64,000 nt of DNA from Nocardia carnea NBRC 14403 (GTDB lineage: Bacteria; Actinomycetota; Actinomycetes; Mycobacteriales; Mycobacteriaceae), in the NCBI RefSeq assembly GCF_000308515.1, contig NZ_BAFV01000022.1, positions 124,001 to 188,000 of the forward strand, given 5' to 3'. Made by a program: the position numbers and the translations under genes. The notes under the pieces are model-generated. The model saw only the letters and a list, made by a program, of their open reading frames with translations, searched no databases and was not told where the DNA came from. Positions 17,232 through 25,473 of this stretch are shown here, one piece after another. How positions within the stretch are numbered: the stretch's first letter is position 1; each line of letters begins with the position of its first letter.

Positions 17232-18212
17232 GTGGATCCAGTCGAACCGGCTGTTGCGGATACCGAAACGTGGCAGCCGCCTGCCTATGCGAACCCGGAG
17301 GCGTTCGCCGAGCAGGAGGTGACGGTGGGGTCGGGTCCTTCGGCCGTGCCGGGCACCGTCGCCCTGCCCTGCGGAGAGGGGCCGTTTCCGGCGGCCGTAC
17401 TGCTCGCCGGCGGTGGGCCGTTCGACCGGGACGGTACCGCGGGGCCGAACAAGAACCTGAAGGACATCGCGTGGGGTTTGGCCGGTCGGGGTGTGGCGGT
17501 GCTGCGCTTCGACAAGGTCACCTACACACACCGCGACCGGATGGCTGCCACGCCCGAATTCACACCGACCGACGAATACGTTCCGCACGCTGTCGCCGGT
17601 ATCGAGATACTGCGCGGTCTGCCCACGGTCGACAGCGATCGCGTCTTCGTGATCGGGCACAGTATGGGCGGAAGGTTCGCGCCCCGGGTGGCCGCCACCG
17701 AACCCGTGGTGGCGGGCCTGGTCGTCCTCGCCGGGGATACGGTGCCGATCCAATGGTCGATGGTTCGCGTCGTCGACCATCTGGCACGGGTCGATCCGGC
17801 GACCGCTGCGGTGTTACCCACCGTTGAGACCGCCACCGAACAGGCGGAACTGGTGGACAGCCCGGAACTTTCGCCCACCACACCGAGCGAGAAACTACCG
17901 TTCGGGATGCCCGCACCGTATTGGCTGGATATGCGTGCCTACGACCCGGTGGCGGTCGCCGCGACGCTGGACGTCCCCATGCTGTTCATGCAGGGCGAAC
18001 GTGACTATCAGGTCACCGTCGACGGCGATCTGGCCGGATGGCGGGCCGGTCTGGCCGGCCGCCCGGGGATCACGACCCGGACCTATCCGGCCGATGATCA
18101 CATGTTCTTCCCCGGGACCGGCCCATCGATGCCCGCGGACTACACGCGACCGCACCATGTGGACCCGGAGGTCGTGGCCGATATCGCCGACTGGATGAGA
18201 TCGCACGGCTGA
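17232..18212 (+). CDS. Alpha/beta hydrolase, dienelactone-hydrolase-like
   Basis: The 326-residue hydrolase has the nucleophile elbow GHSMGG, an oxyanion-type LLAGGGPFDRDG near the start, an acid in FMQGERDYQV and a late histidine in DDHMFFPG. GTG 17232 was chosen because GGAGG lies five bases upstream; an ATG at 17208 is in frame but overlaps the operator-like repeat. The N-terminal Pro-rich stretch and the fold resemble acyl-peptide or xenobiotic esterases. It is followed after 36 bases by a luciferase-like oxidoreductase, so the two may act on one substrate. Confidence 0.82.
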   Translation: MDPVEPAVADTETWQPPAYANPEAFAEQEVTVGSGPSAVPGTVALPCGEGPFPAAVLLAGGGPFDRDGTAGPNKNLKDIAWGLAGRGVAVLRFDKVTYTHRDRMAATPEFTPTDEYVPHAVAGIEILRGLPTVDSDRVFVIGHSMGGRFAPRVAATEPVVAGLVVLAGDTVPIQWSMVRVVDHLARVDPATAAVLPTVETATEQAELVDSPELSPTTPSEKLPFGMPAPYWLDMRAYDPVAVAATLDVPMLFMQGERDYQVTVDGDLAGWRAGLAGRPGITTRTYPADDHMFFPGTGPSMPADYTRPHHVDPEVVADIADWMRSHG

Positions 18213-18248
18213 TGCGTTGCGCCACAGCAGAGAGGTTGAGGAGGACTG

Positions 18249-19217
18249 ATGCGTATCTCCCTGCTGGACCGCGCACGGACACGTAGCGGTGAGTCCGATG
18301 CCGCTGCCGTGGCCACCACGGTGGAGCGAGCGGTGCGGGCGGATGAGCTGGGCTTCGAGCGATTCTGGACTGCGGAACATCACGCGGTACCGGGGATCGC
18401 CGGCGCGGCGCCCACGCTGTTGCTCGCGGCGATCGGGGCACACACTAGCAGTATCCGGCTGGGCACGGGCGGAATCATGGTCCCCAATCACAGCCCGCTG
18501 GTGGTCGCGGAGCAGGCGTTACTGCTCGAGGCGCTCTATCCGGGCCGGGTCGATATCGGGCTCGGTGGTTCGCTCGGGTTCACGGCTCCGGTCCGCCGGG
18601 CGTTGGGCCGAACGACGCTGCGTGCGGGGGAATACGAGGCCGATATCGAGGAGATCCGCTCCTATCTGAACGGAGACGCCGATATCACGGTCAGGCCCCG
18701 GGTCGAGCCGCCGCCGGTGTTCCTGCTCGCCATCAAGGACGGGCTGTCTCTGGCCGCCGAGCTGGGATTGCCCGCGGTGATCGGAGGACCGCTGCTGCGG
18801 GACACGAAGGCGATCGACGCCTATTTCCGGGATTTCCGTCCCGGCGTCCGCACACCGGATCCGTACCTGATGGTGAGTGTCGATATCTCCGTTGCGGAGA
18901 CCGCCGAGCGCGCGCGGGATCTTCTGCTGCCGGAGGCTTGGGCCTTCGCCGACTCCCGGGATATCGGGGAGTTCCGTGCACTGCAACCTGTCGAGGATGT
19001 GCGACGCATGCTCGGTAGCGCGCGCACGAAGAAGGCCGACGCTGTGAACGGGTGGCTGGACGCGGCCGTGTCGGGCACCCCTGACCTGGTGGCCGACACA
19101 CTCACGGATCTTCTCGAGCGAACCGGCGCCTCCGAAATCCTTGCGAGCGTGAGCGCCTACGATCGTGACGACGTCAGTAAAACCGACGAGTTCCTCGCCT
19201 CGCTACAGGATCGATAG
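18249..19217 (+). CDS. LLM-class flavin-dependent oxidoreductase
   Basis: The 322-residue protein shows the bacterial luciferase-like pattern: an N-terminal strand MRISLLD, then DELGFERFWTAEHHAVPGIAG, SIRLGTGGIMVPNHSPLVVAEQ and GRVDIGLGGSLGFT. It probably uses reduced FMN or F420 from a partner reductase; actinobacteria commonly use F420 in this group. A ribosome site AGGAGG precedes the ATG. It is probably cotranscribed with the upstream hydrolase. The substrate is unknown. Confidence 0.88.
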   Translation: MRISLLDRARTRSGESDAAAVATTVERAVRADELGFERFWTAEHHAVPGIAGAAPTLLLAAIGAHTSSIRLGTGGIMVPNHSPLVVAEQALLLEALYPGRVDIGLGGSLGFTAPVRRALGRTTLRAGEYEADIEEIRSYLNGDADITVRPRVEPPPVFLLAIKDGLSLAAELGLPAVIGGPLLRDTKAIDAYFRDFRPGVRTPDPYLMVSVDISVAETAERARDLLLPEAWAFADSRDIGEFRALQPVEDVRRMLGSARTKKADAVNGWLDAAVSGTPDLVADTLTDLLERTGASEILASVSAYDRDDVSKTDEFLASLQDR

Positions 19218-19281
19218 CGATGCGGGCCCGGGTCGGCGGGATGGTGCGGTTGTACCGGATACCACCCCGCCGGGGACGACA

Positions 19282-19318
19282 TCAGTCCTGCGGCCCGCCC
19301 GCCACATAGGTGACTTGG
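19282..19318 (-). pseudogene. Duplicated 3'-terminal fragment of the SDR gene
   Basis: This 37-base stretch repeats the last codons of the SDR gene found at 20469-20505 in the same orientation, with about 33 of 37 matches. Read on the minus strand it still encodes QVTYVAGGPQD followed by TGA, against QVIYVAGGPQD in the intact gene. No upstream SDR sequence is attached. The fragment and the intact end flank the Rpn nuclease gene, so an insertion or a partly deleted tandem duplication is indicated. Confidence 0.7.
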
Positions 19319-19342
19319 ATCATCGGCACTGTCGGTTGTCGC

Positions 19343-20314
19343 TCAGCTACCGCTGAAGAACTCCTCGAGACTGTTCGCGGTCAGCACCCGCTCGGTCCAC
19401 ACCTCGAGCTCGGCGGGGTCACCGGCCCCCACCCGCTCGGCGATCCCGTCGGGCAAGGGGCCGAATTTCAGGGAGAGCTGGCGTAGCAAGACCCTGGCCT
19501 GGCCCTTGGCCTGGCCTTCCGCTCGGAGTTGTTCTGCTGTCGTCACCGCGACCTCCTTCGCCAGGGGACCCAGCCGATCGACCACACGCTGCAGATCCTG
19601 CGCGCTGGTCTCGGACACCTTACTAATGTAGCTGAACAGGCCATACAGGTCATCGGCCCCGCTCGGGGACTCTTCCACTGCCCGCAGTACCTCGATATGC
19701 GGTTGCAGATCCCGGTCCAGGTGTTCGTTTCCGAAAGCGAGACGGTGCAGGATCAGCATCATCAGCACCGAGGGGGCGAGACCGCGGGCGTAGAGCTGGT
19801 CGAAATCGATCCAGGCCAGGTCATCGACCAGGATCCGAAACCGCGGCAGCAGGTCACCCAGTCGCGCCCGTACACTCGCGTCGGTGCCGATGCGATCCGC
19901 CAGTTCGGTGGTGTAGTTCCATCGCCAGGTATTCGGGCCGGAGTTGACCACCACCGGAATCACCAGCGGGTAGTACTCGGTGTTCGGATGCTCTTTGAGG
20001 TACCTGCCCCAAATCGCCACCATGTATTCGAGCACCCGCAGCGGCATATGTTTATCGGGCGAACTCTGATGCTCGAGCAGCAGATGCACGAACCCGTCGC
20101 GGCCGGCCAGCGTGGTCCGGAACAACACGTCACTGTCACGGTTTCGTAGATCCGGCAGGATATAGGCTCCCGACGCCAGCACCATACTGTCCCAGTCGAT
20201 CAGCGCCACCAGCCACTGCGGGAGGACAGCCCGCAATTCCCCCGCGGCCGCGGCAGGGTCCGACATGATCTGCCGGAACAGCGAATCATGCGGATTATCC
20301 TGCTTTACAACCAT
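19343..20314 (-). CDS. Rpn family recombination-promoting nuclease / putative transposase
   Basis: The 323-residue protein belongs to the Rpn (transposase_31, PD-(D/E)XK) group. It begins NPHDSLFRQIMSDP and carries DSDVLFRTT, then VHLLLEHQSSPDKHMPLRVLEYM, the acidic-glutamine-lysine core expected of this nuclease fold. The C-terminal part includes EQLRAEGQAKGQARVL, a repeat region typical of the family. The ATG at 20314 was chosen because the product then begins just before the conserved motif; an open frame runs on upstream without a ribosome site. Rpn proteins promote RecA-independent recombination. It is flanked by direct repeats of an SDR 3' end. Confidence 0.85.
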   Translation of the reverse strand: MVVKQDNPHDSLFRQIMSDPAAAAGELRAVLPQWLVALIDWDSMVLASGAYILPDLRNRDSDVLFRTTLAGRDGFVHLLLEHQSSPDKHMPLRVLEYMVAIWGRYLKEHPNTEYYPLVIPVVVNSGPNTWRWNYTTELADRIGTDASVRARLGDLLPRFRILVDDLAWIDFDQLYARGLAPSVLMMLILHRLAFGNEHLDRDLQPHIEVLRAVEESPSGADDLYGLFSYISKVSETSAQDLQRVVDRLGPLAKEVAVTTAEQLRAEGQAKGQARVLLRQLSLKFGPLPDGIAERVGAGDPAELEVWTERVLTANSLEEFFSGS

Positions 20315-20425
20315 ATTCGGCAACGTACCGGTTACCGCGCGACGCGCCCACCGCTCGGACCACGAGACGCGCCGCGACGACACAATCACGCCACGCACTG
20401 TCGAAAGCGAATACCGATGGAATAC

Positions 20426-20459
20426 GGGCGGGACGGCCCATCTGGGAGTCGTCCCGCCC
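20426..20459. terminator. Hairpin terminator between Rpn and SDR genes
   Basis: GGGCGGGACG (20426-20435) and CGTCCCGCCC (20450-20459) form a ten-base GC-rich stem with a 14-base loop. It lies ten bases after the SDR stop on the minus strand and probably ends the SDR transcript. There is no U tract, as is common in actinobacteria. Confidence 0.55.
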
Positions 20460-20468
20460 TTGTGGCTG

Positions 20469-21221
20469 TCAGTCCTGCGGCCCGCCCGCAACATAGATGA
20501 CCTGACCCGATACGAATCCCGCACCCTCACTGACGAGGAACGACGCGGTGTTCGCGATATCCTCCGGCCGCCCGACCCGCTGTACGGGGATCTGCGCGGC
20601 GGCGGCTTTCTGGAAGTCCTCGAAATCGACGCCGACTCGGGCGGCGGTGGCGGCAGTCATATCGGTGACGATGAAACCGGGTGCGATCGCATTGGCGGTG
20701 ACGCCGTATTTACCGAGTTCGAAGGCCAGGGTTTTGGTGAAACCCTGCATACCGGCCTTGGCCGCGGAGTAGTTCACCTGGCCGCGGTTGCCCTGTGCCG
20801 ACGTGCTGGACATATTGACGATCCGACCCCACTTCTGCTCGACCATGTACTTCTGGGTGGCCCGGGTGAGCAGGAAGGCGCCGCGCAGATGGACACCCAT
20901 CACGGTGTCCCAGTCGTCGACGCTCATCTTGAACAGCAGGTTGTCGCGCAGGACGCCGGCATTGTTGACCACCACGGTGGGTTCGCCGAGTTCGGCGGCC
21001 AGCCGTTCGATCGCGGCGTTCACCGAATCCTCTTTGCTCACATCGGCGCCGAGCGCCAGCGCCTGCCCGCCGGCGGCGGTGATCGCCGATACGGTGTCGG
21101 CGCAGGCGGTTTCGTCGAGGTCGAGGACCCCGACTTTCATCCCGTCGGAGGCCAGCCGTTGGGCGATGGCGGCCCCGATTCCGCGGGCGGCGCCGGATAC
21201 CACTGCGATCCTGTCGGCCAT
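20469..21221 (-). CDS. Short-chain dehydrogenase/reductase, FabG-like
   Basis: This 250-residue classical SDR has the cofactor loop GAARGIGAAIA, the NNAG motif in VVVNNAGVLRDNL, the catalytic serine in NMSSTSAQG and YSAAK as the catalytic tyrosine/lysine pair. DLDETACAD after beta-2 suggests NAD(H) preference. It resembles 3-oxoacyl-ACP reductases or hydroxysteroid-type enzymes. The ATG at 21221 is preceded by AGGAGAGG. A TetR gene lies 158 bases upstream on the same strand. Its last 37 bases are duplicated beyond the Rpn gene. Confidence 0.92.
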   Translation of the reverse strand: MADRIAVVSGAARGIGAAIAQRLASDGMKVGVLDLDETACADTVSAITAAGGQALALGADVSKEDSVNAAIERLAAELGEPTVVVNNAGVLRDNLLFKMSVDDWDTVMGVHLRGAFLLTRATQKYMVEQKWGRIVNMSSTSAQGNRGQVNYSAAKAGMQGFTKTLAFELGKYGVTANAIAPGFIVTDMTAATAARVGVDFEDFQKAAAAQIPVQRVGRPEDIANTASFLVSEGAGFVSGQVIYVAGGPQD

Positions 21222-21379
21222 ACGTTCGAATCCTCTCCTGTGGCGGTAGTTCTTACGCCATCTAACAACGTGCGCGCGCCGGGAGCGAGAGGGTGCCGGG
21301 ACAAGATCTCTGCGGTGACGCTGTGCCGGTCGGACAGTACCGGTTCGGCGCAGCCGGTACGTGCGCACCGATCCGGTGG

Positions 21380-22018
21380 TCAGAGTGTGCGGATGCGGGC
21401 GCAGACGGTGCGGTAGATCGATGCCAGGTCGGAATCGCCGCCGCCCGGTGCGCAGGCCTCGACCCATTCCTCGAACGCGAGCTGCACCGAGAGCTGCGCG
21501 ACCTGGACGATCGTCCGCACCCGGGGCCGGTCGGCGGCCGGGCATCGTCCTTCGATGAGCGCCATCGAACGCTTGGTGTTGTCGGCGTAGTGGGCGAGGA
21601 CGGCCCGGCTGAGGGCGGCGTCGGCCGAGATCAGCTTCTGGATCCGCAGGGCGGTCGCGGCGACTTCGCTCTGTTCGTCGTTGCGTATGTCTTCCATCAC
21701 TCGGCCGATCGCGGTCTGCATATCGGTGAGCGACAGTGAGGGCATATCCGCGGTTTCGAGGCAGCCGTGCACGGCCTCGTCGAATCCGAACGAGTCGAAC
21801 AGGACGCATTCTTCTTTCGTCGCGAAGTAGCGGAAGAAGGTTCGCTGGGAAATACCTGCCGCGCGCGCGATCTCCTCGCTGGTGGTGTGGTCGACACCCT
21901 GCTGTTCGAACAGGGCCAGGGCGGCCTCCCGGATCTCGATGCGGGTGGCATTCCGGCGTCGCGCACGCAAGTCGAGGGGTGGCGTAGCAGAGAGCACGGG
22001 CACAGGGTACTTCCTCAC
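21380..22018 (-). CDS. TetR family transcriptional regulator
   Basis: The 212-residue protein has a TetR helix-turn-helix in residues about 24-66 (IREAALALFEQQGV, TTSEEIARAAGISQRTFFRYFATKEE) and a helical ligand domain. It is divergent from an MFS efflux pump, the standard arrangement for a drug-responsive repressor of its own pump. The inducer is unknown. Confidence 0.92.
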   Translation of the reverse strand: MRKYPVPVLSATPPLDLRARRRNATRIEIREAALALFEQQGVDHTTSEEIARAAGISQRTFFRYFATKEECVLFDSFGFDEAVHGCLETADMPSLSLTDMQTAIGRVMEDIRNDEQSEVAATALRIQKLISADAALSRAVLAHYADNTKRSMALIEGRCPAADRPRVRTIVQVAQLSVQLAFEEWVEACAPGGGDSDLASIYRTVCARIRTL

Positions 22019-22045
22019 GGTCGCGGTGGGGCAATCAATGCCAAT

Positions 22046-22062
22046 ATGTCAGCGACTGCCAT
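22046..22062. promoter_or_regulatory. Imperfect palindrome in the TetR-MFS intergenic region
   Basis: The 17-base segment ATGTCAGCGACTGCCAT is symmetric at 12 positions when compared with its reverse complement. It sits between the two divergent starts. A TetR dimer may bind here, but the symmetry is moderate. Confidence 0.3.
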
Positions 22063-22113
22063 TTTTGTTAGGGTGGCTCGGTAACAGCGGCACTATCGAG
22101 CGGATAAACCCAC

Positions 22114-23607
22114 GTGATAGACAACTCGGTGGCGACGACAACCGCCGACACAGACCACGACGGCGAGCGTGCCCCGGGGGCGTTTCTGCTGATCGGGCTC
22201 CTGCTCGTCGCGGCATTCGTCGTGATCCTCAACGAGACCATCCTCAGCGTGGCCCTGCCGACCCTGATGGCGGATCTCGAGATCAGCGCGGCCACCGCGC
22301 AGTGGCTGACCAGCGGCTTCCTGCTGACCATGGCGATCGTGATCCCCACGACCGGATTCATCCTGCAGCGATTCGCGTTGCGTGCGATCTATATCGCCGC
22401 GATGTCGATGTTCAGCGGCGGGACAGTGATCGCGGCGCTGGCGCCCGGATTCGAAGTCCTGCTCATGGGGCGGATCGTGCAGGCCGTGGGCACGGCGCTG
22501 ATGATCCCGCTGTTGATGACGACCATTCTCAACCTGGTGCCCGAGCGGTCCCGCGGTAAGACGATGGGACTGGTGTCGATCGTGATCTCGGTGGCTCCGG
22601 CCGTCGGGCCCACCGTATCCGGGCTCATCCTGCAGTCGTTGAGCTGGCGGGCGATGTTCTGGATCGTGCTGCCGTTCGCCGTCCTCGCCCTGGTGCTGGG
22701 TGGGGTGTTCATCCGCAACGTCACCGAGCCGAGCAAGGCGCACCTCGACTTCGTCTCCGTACCGCTGGCGGCACTCGGATTCGGCGGGCTTGTCTTCGGG
22801 CTGAGCAGTATCGGTGAATCGGCGTCCGGACATGCGCCGATCCCGCCGTGGGTATCGCTCACGGTCGGTGCCGCCGCCTTGGCGCTCTTCGTCGTGCGCC
22901 AGCTGAAACTGGTGGACCGGGGCCGGGCGTTGCTGGATCTGCGGACGTTCTCGGTCGGCCCGTTCCGGCTCGCCGTCATCCTGATGGCCTGCCTGATGCT
23001 GAGCCTGTTCGGCGCGCTCATCATCCTGCCCATGTATCTGCAGAACGTACTCGGCAAGGACGTCCTCACCACCGGGCTGGTGCTGCTGCCGGGCGGTCTG
23101 GTCATGGGCTTGCTGGCCCCGTTCGTCGGTGCCCTGTTCGACCGGTGGGGCGCGCGGCCGCTGGTGCTGCCCGGCACCATCGCGCTCAGCATCGGCTGCT
23201 GGATTCTGGCCACCCTGGACGAGCACTCCTCGATCGCGCTGGTGATCACCGCGCATGTGATCGTCAGCGCGGGCATCAGCTGCGGGTTGACACCGTTGAT
23301 GACCTCGGCGCTGGGTTCGCTGCCGCCGGAGCTGTACTCCCACGGCAGTGCGACCGTGAGCACCGTGCAACAGGTCGCGGGTGCGGCCGGTACCGCGCTG
23401 TTCATCACGATGATGACCCGTGGCACCGAATCGTCGCTCGGCGAGGGAGCCCAGCCGGTCTCGGCTGCCGCCGACGGTGTGCACACCGCCTTCCTGGTCG
23501 CGGCTGTGCTGTCGCTGGTATTGATCGCTGCGGCAGCGATGGTGCGCTCACCGAAGCAGACGACTCCGGCCGAAGAGAGTGACCGGCTGACGAAGGTGGC
23601 GCACTGA
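22114..23607 (+). CDS. MFS drug efflux transporter, DHA2 (14-helix) type
   Basis: The 497-residue membrane protein has about 14 hydrophobic helices. It carries VILNETILSVALPTLMADL in helix 1 and APAVGPTVSGLILQ, resembling the DHA2 motif C that marks antiporters. It should export drugs or lipids in exchange for protons. GTG 22114 is the start, giving MIDNSVATT before the first helix. The gene is divergent from a TetR regulator, and a very strong hairpin lies 54 bases after the stop. Confidence 0.92.
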   Translation: MIDNSVATTTADTDHDGERAPGAFLLIGLLLVAAFVVILNETILSVALPTLMADLEISAATAQWLTSGFLLTMAIVIPTTGFILQRFALRAIYIAAMSMFSGGTVIAALAPGFEVLLMGRIVQAVGTALMIPLLMTTILNLVPERSRGKTMGLVSIVISVAPAVGPTVSGLILQSLSWRAMFWIVLPFAVLALVLGGVFIRNVTEPSKAHLDFVSVPLAALGFGGLVFGLSSIGESASGHAPIPPWVSLTVGAAALALFVVRQLKLVDRGRALLDLRTFSVGPFRLAVILMACLMLSLFGALIILPMYLQNVLGKDVLTTGLVLLPGGLVMGLLAPFVGALFDRWGARPLVLPGTIALSIGCWILATLDEHSSIALVITAHVIVSAGISCGLTPLMTSALGSLPPELYSHGSATVSTVQQVAGAAGTALFITMMTRGTESSLGEGAQPVSAAADGVHTAFLVAAVLSLVLIAAAAMVRSPKQTTPAEESDRLTKVAH

Positions 23608-23661
23608 GGTCGGTGACGTACTCAGGACGTGACGTAGCGGCGTAGGCGACATCGTGGACGA

Positions 23662-23707
23662 CGCAGTACCCCGGAATTCCCTGTTCCCGGAATTCCGGGG
23701 TACTGCG
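23662..23707. terminator. Perfect 19-base-pair hairpin after the MFS gene
   Basis: Arms at 23662-23680 and 23689-23707 are perfect reverse complements over 19 bases (starting CGCAGTACCCC) around an eight-base loop. This is far longer than chance. It probably terminates the MFS transcript; no U tract follows. Confidence 0.7.
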
Positions 23708-23798
23708 CATTCACCTAGGTGTGGGAAACCCGCACTCCCGTAGGCCCGTTCGCGCCCTTATGCTCGGGAAGTCCTGTCGCCTGCAAGTTTGGAATGTG

Positions 23799-24467
23799 AT
23801 GACCGATCCTCAGCCGCCCTTCGACCCGTCCAAGGGGCAGCAGTACCCGCCGGGCCAGCAGTATCCGTCCGGTCAGCAGTACGCATCGGGGCAGCAGTAC
23901 CCGCCGGGGCAGCAGTTCGCAGCGGGGGAGCAGTATCCGTCCGGTCAGCAGTACGCGCCCGGCCAGCAGTATCCCTCGGGTCAGCAGTACGCGCCGGGTC
24001 AGCAGTATCCGTCCGGTCAGCAGTTCCCGCAGGGGCAGCCGTACCCGTCGCAGCCGGGTTTCGGCGGGCAGCCGCAGTACGGCGCACCCCCGCAGGGTTA
24101 CGTCCAGCCGGGGCAGCCGCCATACGGTGCGACCGGTGCGCCGGTATCGCCTGCCGATGCCAAGATGTGGGCCATGCTGGCGCACCTGGGCGGCATTCTG
24201 CTCGGCTGGATCGCGCCGCTGATCGTCTGGCTGATGTACAAGGATCGCGACGAATTCGTCCGTCGGCACGCCGTGCAAGCGTTGAACTTTCAGATCCTGT
24301 TCTTCATCGGCATGATCGTGAGCATCCTGCTGACGATCATCTTGATCGGACTCGTACTGATGCCGATCGTCGGGATCACAGCCTTGGTCTTCATGATCAT
24401 GGCCGGTCTGGCAGCCAACAAGGGCGAGGAGTACAAGTACCCGATCAATGTTCCGTTCGTGAAATGA
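23799..24467 (+). CDS. DUF4870 membrane protein with Gln-Tyr-Pro-Gly repeat tail
   Basis: The 222-residue protein has two parts. Residues about 14-115 are a low-complexity cytoplasmic tail rich in Gln, Tyr, Pro and Gly, beginning with twelve tandem hexapeptides of the QQYPxG type. Residues about 125-222 form a DUF4870 (Tic20-like) domain, with MWAMLAHLGGILLG, the charged RDEFVRRHAVQALNFQI loop and three membrane helices. The ATG at 23799 is directly preceded by an in-frame GTG, so the start may shift by one codon. Function is unknown; repeat-rich tails in actinobacterial membrane proteins often serve protein clustering. Confidence 0.85.
   Translation: MTDPQPPFDPSKGQQYPPGQQYPSGQQYASGQQYPPGQQFAAGEQYPSGQQYAPGQQYPSGQQYAPGQQYPSGQQFPQGQPYPSQPGFGGQPQYGAPPQGYVQPGQPPYGATGAPVSPADAKMWAMLAHLGGILLGWIAPLIVWLMYKDRDEFVRRHAVQALNFQILFFIGMIVSILLTIILIGLVLMPIVGITALVFMIMAGLAANKGEEYKYPINVPFVK
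23838..24053 (+). repeat. Twelve tandem 18-base units encoding QQYPxG hexapeptides
   Basis: The units encode variants such as QQYPPG, QQYPSG, QQYASG, QQYAPG, QQFAAG and EQYPSG in one frame within the DUF4870 gene. The DNA units differ by third-base and codon changes, so selection acts on the peptide. Such arrays change length by slippage. Confidence 0.85.
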
Positions 24468-24473
24468 GCGGAT

Positions 24474-24497
24474 GCGGGCCGGTGATCGCCGGCCCGC
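24474..24497 (+). terminator. Hairpin terminator after the DUF4870 gene
   Basis: GCGGGCCGG (24474-24482) and CCGGCCCGC (24489-24497) form a nine-base stem with a six-base loop, starting seven bases after the stop codon. It probably serves the DUF4870 gene; the opposing hydrolase ends 50 bases further on. Confidence 0.6.
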
Positions 24498-24546
24498 AAC
24501 CCGGCAGCGGTACCGGAACGGCGCAGTTGCCCGGTACCGCGGCTTT

Positions 24547-25434
24547 TCACGGCCGTAGTACCGCTGTCAGGAATTCGGTCTGGTCGTGGACGGTCTGCTC
24601 GAACAGATCGTCGAAATAGATATCGAAATGCCCAGCGGGATAGCGCTTCACCTGGGCGTGTTTGGTTTTCCCGGCGGCGCGCAGTGCAGGTTTCACCGGT
24701 GTGATCGAATCCTTGTCGCACAGGGCATACAGCACCGGCATCTTCAGTTCCTTGGCATGCCTGCCCGGCCGGTCGAACAGCAGCGGAAAGGCCGCGCGCG
24801 CCGGAATCTTCGGCCGGTACGCCGGACTCTCTTCGGCCAGCCGGCCGAACCCGGCCGGTACTTCCTTACCGGTCGCCATCGCCGCGGCGCGTTTACGCCC
24901 GGCGAGCCGGATCTGGACCGGCTTACGGAAGATCGTGCCGAACAGTGCATCCGTGATGGCCAGGGTGCCGACCTTCACGAGGCTGATCGGCCCCTTCGCC
25001 AGCGCCGAGGAGAATCCGCTGACGAACGGAGCCTGTGCCACGACCGCCGCGATATAGGCATCGTCGGGTGCCACGGACAGTGCGTGACCGCCGCCCAGCG
25101 ACGTCCCCCACAGCGCGATCCGCGTGGCGTCGAAACCTCGCAGAGCCCGCGCGTAGGCGATGGCGGAGGTCCAGTCTTCGCGCTGCCGCGCGATATTGAC
25201 CGTTTGCCGCGGTTCGCCGTCACTGCTACCGAAATGCCGGTAATCGAATACCAGAACCCCCATTCCCGCGGCGGCGAATCGCCGCGCGTACCGATCCAGA
25301 CCCATTTCCCGGTTCGCACCCAGTCCGTGCCCCATCACCACGATGGGGCGGGGTTTGGGCGGACCGGCCGGTTGGTAAAGCCAGCCGGCACATTTCTGAC
25401 CTCCCGACGGGAAGCCGACCTCCACACGCTCCAT
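24547..25434 (-). CDS. Alpha/beta hydrolase, dienelactone-hydrolase type
   Basis: The 295-residue hydrolase begins MERVEVGFPSGGQKCAGWLY. It has VMGHGLGANREMG as the oxyanion segment, GTSLGGGHAL as the nucleophile elbow, an aspartate in ALCDKDSITP and the histidine in PAGHFDIYFDD. It resembles actinobacterial hydrolases annotated as alpha/beta hydrolase or acetylxylan-esterase-like. There is no signal peptide. The substrate is unknown. Confidence 0.88.
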   Translation of the reverse strand: MERVEVGFPSGGQKCAGWLYQPAGPPKPRPIVVMGHGLGANREMGLDRYARRFAAAGMGVLVFDYRHFGSSDGEPRQTVNIARQREDWTSAIAYARALRGFDATRIALWGTSLGGGHALSVAPDDAYIAAVVAQAPFVSGFSSALAKGPISLVKVGTLAITDALFGTIFRKPVQIRLAGRKRAAAMATGKEVPAGFGRLAEESPAYRPKIPARAAFPLLFDRPGRHAKELKMPVLYALCDKDSITPVKPALRAAGKTKHAQVKRYPAGHFDIYFDDLFEQTVHDQTEFLTAVLRP

Positions 25435-25473
25435 GATCAGTGACGGTACCGAGGTGTTGTTTTGCCGAAGTTG

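Noticed and set aside
20469..22034. Fusion of the SDR with an upstream 270-residue segment
   Set aside because: The in-frame extension beyond 21221 overlaps the TetR gene and lacks any domain; the SDR has its own ribosome site and start.
23838..24053. Regularly spaced repeat array resembling CRISPR
   Set aside because: The units are 18 bases without spacers, all in one coding frame, and encode a hexapeptide. No cas gene is present.
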